Assembly (NCBI GenBank): GCA_029974855.1 | Contig: JARKQO010000540.1 | Span: forward strand, 1-8,463 | DNA length: 8,463 bases | Origin: Eubacteriales bacterium | GTDB taxonomy: Bacteria > Bacillota_A > Clostridia > Christensenellales > Aristaeellaceae | Reading direction: 5' to 3' | Shown here: positions 1-8,463 of the stretch, piece after piece | Layout of the letters: each line of letters starts with the position of its first letter | How positions within the stretch are numbered: position 1 is the stretch's first letter | The notes under the pieces: generated by a model | What the model saw: only the letters and a program-made list of their open reading frames with translations | What the model was told of the DNA's origin: nothing | Databases searched by the model: none | Program-made: the position numbers and the translations under genes

Positions 1-1
1 C

Positions 2-103
2 GTCGAAGGCCTTCCCACCATTGAAAACTACGAGGACATTCCCGAAGGGGAGTACATGGACCTCACCATCGAGCTGGCGATTCTGGACAATGTGAAGCAG
101 TAA
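2..103 (+). CDS. 3' end of an unrecognised protein gene (partial)
   Basis: This is an open frame from the window edge to TAA at 101-103, giving 33 residues and ending ...LAILDNVKQ. The fragment is acidic, with an EDIPEGEY stretch followed by alternating hydrophobic and polar residues (DLTIELAILDNV) that would suit a terminal beta-strand. I do not recognise the family and assign no function. It is accepted as coding because the codon use (GAG, CTG, GTG, GAC rich) matches the other genes here, and because a gene-end structure, a G-run and hairpin array, begins at the base after its stop. It converges with rnj, whose end lies about 300 nt downstream. Confidence 0.65.
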   Translation, partial: VEGLPTIENYEDIPEGEYMDLTIELAILDNVKQ

Positions 104-202
104 CGGGGGGAAACGGGGGGGGAACGTGCGGGGGCTTCGCCCCCGCCCCCTACCAGGGACTTCGTCCCTGGACCCATCATCAGGGCCGCATGCGCGGCCC
201 TG
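104..202 (+). repeat. Three-hairpin GC-rich array A, following the stop of the first gene
   Basis: The array starts directly after the TAA with G-runs of 6 (105-110) and 8 (115-122). Three perfect hairpins follow. Hairpin 1 is 129-145, with a 7-bp stem and TTC loop. Hairpin 2 is 153-171, with an 8-bp stem (CCAGGGAC) and TTC loop. Hairpin 3 is 181-202, with a 9-bp stem (CAGGGCCGC) and ATGC loop. The spacer between hairpins 2 and 3 is ACCCATCAT. None has a T-tract after it, so they are not ordinary terminators. The same layout recurs inverted at 304-408. They look like dispersed REP-type palindromes; copy number cannot be judged from one window. Confidence 0.75.
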
Positions 203-238
203 AAAGCTGTTATTGGGGAAGTGTCCCTGGCGGATGAG

Positions 239-303
239 CAAAGCCCGCGCCTTCTATCTGGTGGGAAGGAGCGGGCTTTGAAGCATTTCTTTTTATGCTT
301 TTT
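239..303. terminator. Probable bidirectional terminator between convergent genes
   Basis: A 10-bp perfect stem pairs 239-248 (CAAAGCCCGC) with 271-280 (GCGGGCTTTG). After one mismatch it continues with 5 more pairs (250-254 with 265-269). On the plus strand it runs into a T-rich stretch (287-303) that contains a small 6-bp hairpin (AAGCAT, 281-286, with ATGCTT, 295-300). The A-flanked/T-flanked stem has the shape of a bidirectional intrinsic terminator. It lies nearly equidistant from the two converging stop codons, about 135 nt from the first gene and 130 nt from rnj. The T-tract is good on the plus side and weak on the minus side (CTTTGCTC). Confidence 0.55.
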
Positions 304-408
304 GGCAGCGCCGCAGGCGCTGCCATGAACGGGTTCAGGGCGAAGCCCTGAGCAGGGTCTTAGGGGCGGCAGCCCCTAACGTCCCCCGTACCGCCCCCCC
401 GTCCCCCG
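304..408 (-). repeat. Three-hairpin GC-rich array B, following the rnj stop (mirror of array A)
   Basis: Read on the minus strand from the rnj TAA, a G-rich stretch comes first (complement of 381-408, with runs of 5, 7 and 5 G). Next are hairpin 1 (360-379, 8-bp stem TTAGGGGC), hairpin 2 (335-351, 7-bp stem TCAGGGC, TTC loop) and hairpin 3 (304-324, 9-bp stem GGCAGCGCC, TGC loop). The spacer between hairpins 2 and 3 is ACCCGTTCAT, close to ACCCATCAT in array A. Order, arm sizes and spacers match array A although the stem sequences differ, so this is the same type of element in inverted orientation. Confidence 0.75.
373..407 (-). other. Potential G-quadruplex motif just after the rnj stop codon
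   Basis: On the minus strand there are four G-runs of 5 (403-407), 7 (394-400), 5 (383-387) and 4 (373-376), separated by loops of 2, 6 and 6 nt. This meets the usual G3+N1-7 pattern and starts 2 nt past the rnj stop, so it would lie in the rnj mRNA 3' UTR. The last run is also one arm of hairpin 1 of array B, so the two structures would compete. Confidence 0.5.
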
Positions 409-2073
409 TTAAATCTCCATAATAATCGGCAGCACCATGGGATTGCGCTTGATCTTCTCGTAGATGTAGCGGTGAAGCTCATCCTTGATGCGGTTCTTCA
501 TGCCCTGCCAATCGCTGCCCTCGATGCGGCCATAGCTCATCACGATGCTGCGGGCCAAGTCCCGGCTGCTTTCGATGATGTCCTCGTTCTCCCGGACGTA
601 GACGAAGCCCCGGCTGATGATATCCGGGCCGGAGACCAAAGTGCCGTTGTCCCGGTCGATGGCCATCACCACGATGATCAGGCCGTCCTGGCTGAGGTGC
701 TTGCGGTCCCGCAGCACCACGTTGCCCACGTCCCCGATGCCCAGGCCGTCCACCAGCACGCCGCCGGTGGGCACCACGCCGGTGATGGCCAGGCTGTCCT
801 TGCCCATCTCGATGATCTGGCCCATCTCGGGGATCACGATGTTCTGGCTGGGGGTGCCCAGGCTTTCGGCCAGCTCGGCGTGCTGCCACAGCTTGGCATA
901 CTCGCCGTGGATGGGGATGAAATACTGGGCCTTGCAAAGGACATGCAGCAGCTTGATCTCCTCCTGGCAGGCGTGGCCGGACACGTGGACCTCGCCCAGC
1001 TGGCCGTACACCACGTTGGCCCCGCAGCGGTACAGCTGGTTGATGACCCGGGCCACGGGCTTCTCGTTGCCGGGGATGGGGGAGGCGGAGATGATCACCA
1101 TATCCGAGGGGCGGATTTGAAGCTTGCGGTGCTCGTTGTGGGCCATCCGGGTAAGCCCGGCCATGGCCTCCCCCTGGCTGCCCGTGGTCACCACCAGCAG
1201 CTCCTCGTCTGGGTAGTTGTCAATATCGTCGATATCCACGATGTTTTCTTCCGGAATGGTCAGCTCGCCGATGGACATAGCCACCCGGCTCACGTTCACC
1301 ATGCTGCGGCCCACGAAGCAGACCTTGCGGCCGAACATGGCCGCGGAGTCCACCACCATCTGCACCCGGTGGATGTTGCTGGCGAACATCGCCACGATGA
1401 CCCGGCCCTTGGCCTGCTGGAACATATCGATAAAGGTGTGGCCGATTTTGGTTTCGCTCATGGTGTGGCCCTTGCGCTCCACGTTGGTGGACTCGCACAG
1501 CAGGGCCAGCACGCCCTTGCTGCCGTAGGCGGCGAAGGTGGCCAGATCGATCACGTGCCCGTCGATGGGGGTGAAGTCGATCTTGAAGTCCCCGGTCATG
1601 ATGATGGTGCCCGCCGGGCAGGTGATGGCCAAGGCCACGGCCCCGGCGATGGAGTGGTTCACGTGGATGAACTCCACGGTGAACTTGCCCAAGGTGATCA
1701 CGTCCGAGGGCTTGATGACGTTCAGGGCCACCCCGGGCACCCGGTGCTCCTTCAGCTTCAAATCCACCAAGGCCAAGGTGAGCTTGGTGCCGTACAGGGG
1801 CATGGGGATCTGGCGCAGCACGTAGGGGGTGGCGCCGATGTGGTCCTCATGGCCGTGGGTGAGCACCATGCCCCGGATGCGGGCGCGGTTCTTCACCAAA
1901 TAGGACACGTCGGGGATCACCAAATCCACGCCCAGCATGTCCTCCTTGGGGAAGATGGAGCCGCAGTCCACCACCATGATATCGTCCTCATATTCAATGG
2001 CGGTGATGTTCTTGCCAAATTCATCCACACCGCCCAGGGGGATGATTCGCAGTTTGGGTTGGGTTTCTGCCAT
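409..2073 (-). CDS. rnjA: Ribonuclease J (metallo-beta-lactamase / beta-CASP RNase), J1-like
   Basis: RNase J is a zinc-dependent 5'-3' exoribonuclease and endonuclease, central to mRNA turnover and rRNA maturation in Firmicutes. The product is 554 aa, the usual family length. The metal site is intact: HGHEDH at residues 73-78, His140 (VNHS) and Asp162 (TGDFK). The beta-CASP region carries TTGSQGE (296-302), HVSGHA (363-368) and HGEY (389-392). The C-terminal domain ends LPIIMEI, very like Bacillus RNase J1 (LPIIMEV), so J1 is favoured over J2; with one copy in view the paralogue label is uncertain. An in-frame start lies 17 codons upstream, but ATG at 2071-2073 has a strong Shine-Dalgarno (AAAGGAG, 8 nt away) and gives the conserved N-terminus. 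It has its own promoter and a long leader, downstream of and co-directional with the RseC-like gene. Confidence 0.96.
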   Translation of the reverse strand: MAETQPKLRIIPLGGVDEFGKNITAIEYEDDIMVVDCGSIFPKEDMLGVDLVIPDVSYLVKNRARIRGMVLTHGHEDHIGATPYVLRQIPMPLYGTKLTLALVDLKLKEHRVPGVALNVIKPSDVITLGKFTVEFIHVNHSIAGAVALAITCPAGTIIMTGDFKIDFTPIDGHVIDLATFAAYGSKGVLALLCESTNVERKGHTMSETKIGHTFIDMFQQAKGRVIVAMFASNIHRVQMVVDSAAMFGRKVCFVGRSMVNVSRVAMSIGELTIPEENIVDIDDIDNYPDEELLVVTTGSQGEAMAGLTRMAHNEHRKLQIRPSDMVIISASPIPGNEKPVARVINQLYRCGANVVYGQLGEVHVSGHACQEEIKLLHVLCKAQYFIPIHGEYAKLWQHAELAESLGTPSQNIVIPEMGQIIEMGKDSLAITGVVPTGGVLVDGLGIGDVGNVVLRDRKHLSQDGLIIVVMAIDRDNGTLVSGPDIISRGFVYVRENEDIIESSRDLARSIVMSYGRIEGSDWQGMKNRIKDELHRYIYEKIKRNPMVLPIIMEI

Positions 2074-2301
2074 CGGGAAAACTCCTTTCAATGGGGCTGG
2101 AAGCAATCCCAGATGGCCTGGCATTGCCCAGAAGTATTACGTTAGGAAGGCCGCCCCGACGGTCCTTGGGACCATCCAAAGCGATAGACACAACGCAACA
2201 GAACGCACACAATGAACACACAAGCATTGGGAGCGCTGCGAGCCGTTTCATCGTAGGAAAACACGTATGTTTACACGTTGTAGGCCTCGTTCACTGATAA
2301 C
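2074..2301 (-). promoter_or_regulatory. Long 5' leader of rnj (about 228 nt)
   Basis: No convincing gene occupies the space between the inferred rnj transcription start (about 2301) and its ATG. It holds an interrupted 20-bp dyad at 2260-2279 (AACnnGTAnnnnTACnnGTT), a small GGTCC/GGACC hairpin at 2161-2173 and the Shine-Dalgarno. I recognise no riboswitch or T-box. A 76-codon open frame at 2021-2251 overlaps the rnj start, but it has no ribosome binding site. The remaining 2302-2400 contains only the promoter and a T-rich stretch just after the upstream stop codon. Confidence 0.45.
2082..2088 (-). promoter_or_regulatory. Ribosome binding site of rnj (fixes its start)
   Basis: AAAGGAG on the minus strand lies 8 nt before the ATG at 2071-2073. 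It selects this ATG over the in-frame upstream start at 2122-2124, whose extra 17 residues are not typical of RNase J. Confidence 0.85.
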
Positions 2302-2307
2302 CATAAT

Positions 2308-2336
2308 AGTATACCACGCTTTTTAGAAAATGAACA
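2308..2336 (-). promoter_or_regulatory. Probable rnj promoter (extended -10)
   Basis: On the minus strand, TATACT (2308-2313) is preceded by TGG (2314-2316), forming an extended -10 (TGnTATACT). A weak -35-like TGTTCA (2331-2336) lies 17 nt upstream. Transcription would begin near 2301. The surrounding DNA is much more AT-rich than the genes. Confidence 0.55.
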
Positions 2337-2400
2337 GAGGCAACGCAAACTTTTCCCCACAGAGTTTGGTGGCGGAATTTAGAGGAAAAGTCCAAAAAAA

Positions 2401-2859
2401 CTACCGCTGGAAGGCTGTGGGGGACCCGTCGCAGTTCAGGTCCTCCTGGGAGGGCTTGTGGTCGTACACCTGGGACACCCGGGGGGTCCATTCCGGGCGG
2501 CCCTTGATGCGCTTCTCGTTCAGCCACAGGGCCAGCAGCGCGGCGGCGAGCCCTAAGGCCGCGCCCAGCAGCGCCCCGCCCTCGGTGCGGCCTCCCGCCA
2601 GGTAGCCCAAAATCAGGCCTGCCAGCAGGCCCCCCAAGGGCAAGGCAAAGGCCAAGGCCGTGGCTTGCAAAAAGCGTCCGTCCGGGTGCTCCACCCGCAC
2701 CCAATCCCCGGTTTTGCACTCCGCCTTCAGGGAGATGGCTCCCTGGTGGTTTTGGGCCCCGCAGGCGCCGCACTTGCCGCAGGCGTCGGGCCGGGTGTAC
2801 TGGATGGTGGCAATGCCCTTCTCCTCATCATATGCGACTACCTGGCCAAACTTCGTCAT
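2401..2859 (-). CDS. RseC/MucC-type (SoxR-reducing system) two-helix membrane protein
   Basis: The 152-aa product has the RseC/MucC layout. A short N-terminal domain begins MTKFGQVVAYDEEKG and carries a cysteine cluster, CGKCGAC, with Cys at 27, 30 and 33 and a fourth at 48. Two hydrophobic Gly/Ala/Leu helices follow (about 64-88 and 94-113), joined by a short GGRTEGG turn, then a polar tail of about 40 residues containing Cys143. Known members act at the inner membrane in SoxR reduction or sigma-E control and often accompany rnf genes; no such partner is visible here, so the role is open. ATG at 2857-2859 is preferred because GGGGTG lies 4 nt before it; an in-frame TTG at 2869-2871 overlaps that site. 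The gene has its own promoter, divergent from rpoB. Confidence 0.8.
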   Translation of the reverse strand: MTKFGQVVAYDEEKGIATIQYTRPDACGKCGACGAQNHQGAISLKAECKTGDWVRVEHPDGRFLQATALAFALPLGGLLAGLILGYLAGGRTEGGALLGAALGLAAALLALWLNEKRIKGRPEWTPRVSQVYDHKPSQEDLNCDGSPTAFQR

Positions 2860-2891
2860 AGCGCACCCCAAATTGAAACTTTAGACTTATT

Positions 2892-2919
2892 ATCATACGG
2901 CAAGCCTGGAAAAAGTCAA
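2892..2919 (-). promoter_or_regulatory. Promoter of the RseC-like gene
   Basis: On the minus strand, -35 TTGACT (2914-2919) is followed by a 16-nt spacer and -10 TATGAT (2892-2897), each one mismatch from consensus. The start point would be near 2885, giving a leader of about 25 nt. The -35 box lies only 20 bp from the divergent rpoB -35 box. Confidence 0.7.
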
Positions 2920-2939
2920 GCAAATTTAAGCAAAAGATA
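2910..2939 (+). promoter_or_regulatory. Phased A-tracts / UP-element-like stretch upstream of rpoB promoter
   Basis: A-tracts at 2910-2914, 2922-2924 and 2932-2935 are spaced 10-11 bp apart, and AAGCAAA occurs twice exactly 10 bp apart (2918-2924 and 2928-2934). The stretch lies immediately upstream of the rpoB -35, where an alpha-subunit UP element or intrinsic bend would act. It also overlaps the divergent -35. Confidence 0.4.
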
Positions 2940-2968
2940 TTGACACCCGCGCTTTGAGGTGCTAAAAT
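2940..2968 (+). promoter_or_regulatory. rpoBC promoter
   Basis: A perfect -35 TTGACA (2940-2945), a 17-nt spacer and -10 TAAAAT (2963-2968) form a near-consensus housekeeping sigma promoter. Transcription should start near 2975, leaving a leader of about 159 nt before rpoB. Confidence 0.88.
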
Positions 2969-2974
2969 GTAAAA

Positions 2975-3133
2975 TTGCATCAGTATCGTTACTGAGCGGT
3001 TTGGCGGTTTTTGGCTGATTGGTATTGTACATGCCCCGAGCCAAAAATGCAACAGGAAAATCTTGTTGCGCTGCAAGGAAACGCGAAATTCGCCGGTGGG
3101 TACGTTGCGAGAACATAAGGGGTGATGGCATTT
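2975..3133 (+). promoter_or_regulatory. Structured 5' leader of rpoB
   Basis: Three hairpins fill the first 95 nt. The first is 2980-2995, with a 6-bp stem TCAGTA/TACTGA and TCGT loop. The second is 3008-3047, with a 9-bp stem TTTTTGGCT/AGCCAAAAA enclosing a 5-bp inner stem (3021-3025 with 3031-3035). The third is 3049-3069, with an 8-bp stem GCAACAGG/CTTGTTGC including one G-U pair. Hairpins two and three are one nt apart. None is followed by a U-tract, so attenuation by intrinsic termination is not indicated. I know of no named RNA family matching it. Confidence 0.5.
3117..3124 (+). promoter_or_regulatory. Ribosome binding site of rpoB (fixes its start)
   Basis: AAGGGGTG lies 9 nt before ATG 3134. 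It would touch ATG 3125 and overlap GTG 3122, both in frame, so it favours 3134. Confidence 0.7.
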
Positions 3134-6868
<3,735 letters not shown>

Positions 6869-6904
6869 TCCCCGAAGGCCCTTTGGCAATGAACATCCCG
6901 ATGA

Positions 6905-8463
<1,559 letters not shown>

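Noticed and set aside
104..408. CRISPR array or tRNA/small RNA gene in the hairpin-rich intergenic region
   Set aside because: The repeats differ in sequence, lack uniform spacers of 25-40 nt, and no tRNA arms or cas genes are present.
472..2145. Plus-strand open frame of 557 codons antisense to rnj
   Set aside because: His/Asp/Gly/Ala-rich shadow of the RNase J codons, with no Shine-Dalgarno and no family resemblance.
2021..2251. 76-codon minus-strand frame in the rnj leader with a lipoprotein-like hydrophobic start
   Set aside because: The first 25 residues look like a signal segment, but there is no Shine-Dalgarno before its ATG, it overlaps the rnj start by 53 bp, and the remainder is low-quality sequence. 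Probably chance.
2379..2403. Terminator at the end of the RseC-like gene
   Set aside because: A T-run follows the stop on the minus strand, but no stem lies directly before it; the nearest GGACC/GGTCC pairing is about 20 nt away.
3008..3047. Transcription attenuator in the rpoB leader
   Set aside because: The hairpin is followed by A-rich, not T-rich, sequence, so intrinsic termination is unlikely.

Overview
The proteins point to a GC-rich member of the Clostridia, probably Oscillospiraceae-like. RNase J and the two RNA polymerase subunits look firmicute: RpoB lacks the large proteobacterial insertions and opens with a clostridial-type MVHxVxxGK start. The non-coding DNA is full of short GC-rich hairpins of a kind I associate with that family from memory. 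The placement is an inference; no 16S or other marker is in the window.

Layout. Positions 2-103 hold the last 33 codons of an unrecognised plus-strand gene. Positions 104-408 are a convergent intergenic region with a central terminator-like hairpin, flanked by two mirror-image arrays of three small hairpins, each beginning with a G-rich run directly after a stop codon. Two minus-strand genes follow: ribonuclease J (409-2073), with a leader of roughly 230 nt, and a small two-helix membrane protein of the RseC/MucC (SoxR-reducing) type (2401-2859). A divergent promoter region (about 2885-3133) separates these from rpoB (3134-6868) and the first 512 codons of rpoC (6926 to the window edge) on the plus strand.

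Function. rpoB and rpoC encode the beta and beta-prime subunits that together form the RNA polymerase active site; they are 57 nt apart and surely co-transcribed. rpoB has its own consensus-like promoter (TTGACA, 17 nt, TAAAAT) and a hairpin-rich leader instead of following rplJ-rplL as in most bacteria. RNase J, a major RNA-decay and maturation enzyme of Firmicutes, is encoded nearby on the other strand. The core genes are ordinary housekeeping genes. The unusual content is in the intergenic DNA: the mirror-image hairpin arrays, a four-run G-quadruplex motif just after the rnj stop codon, and the rpoB leader. I do not see a defence system, mobile element, CRISPR array, tRNA or rRNA.
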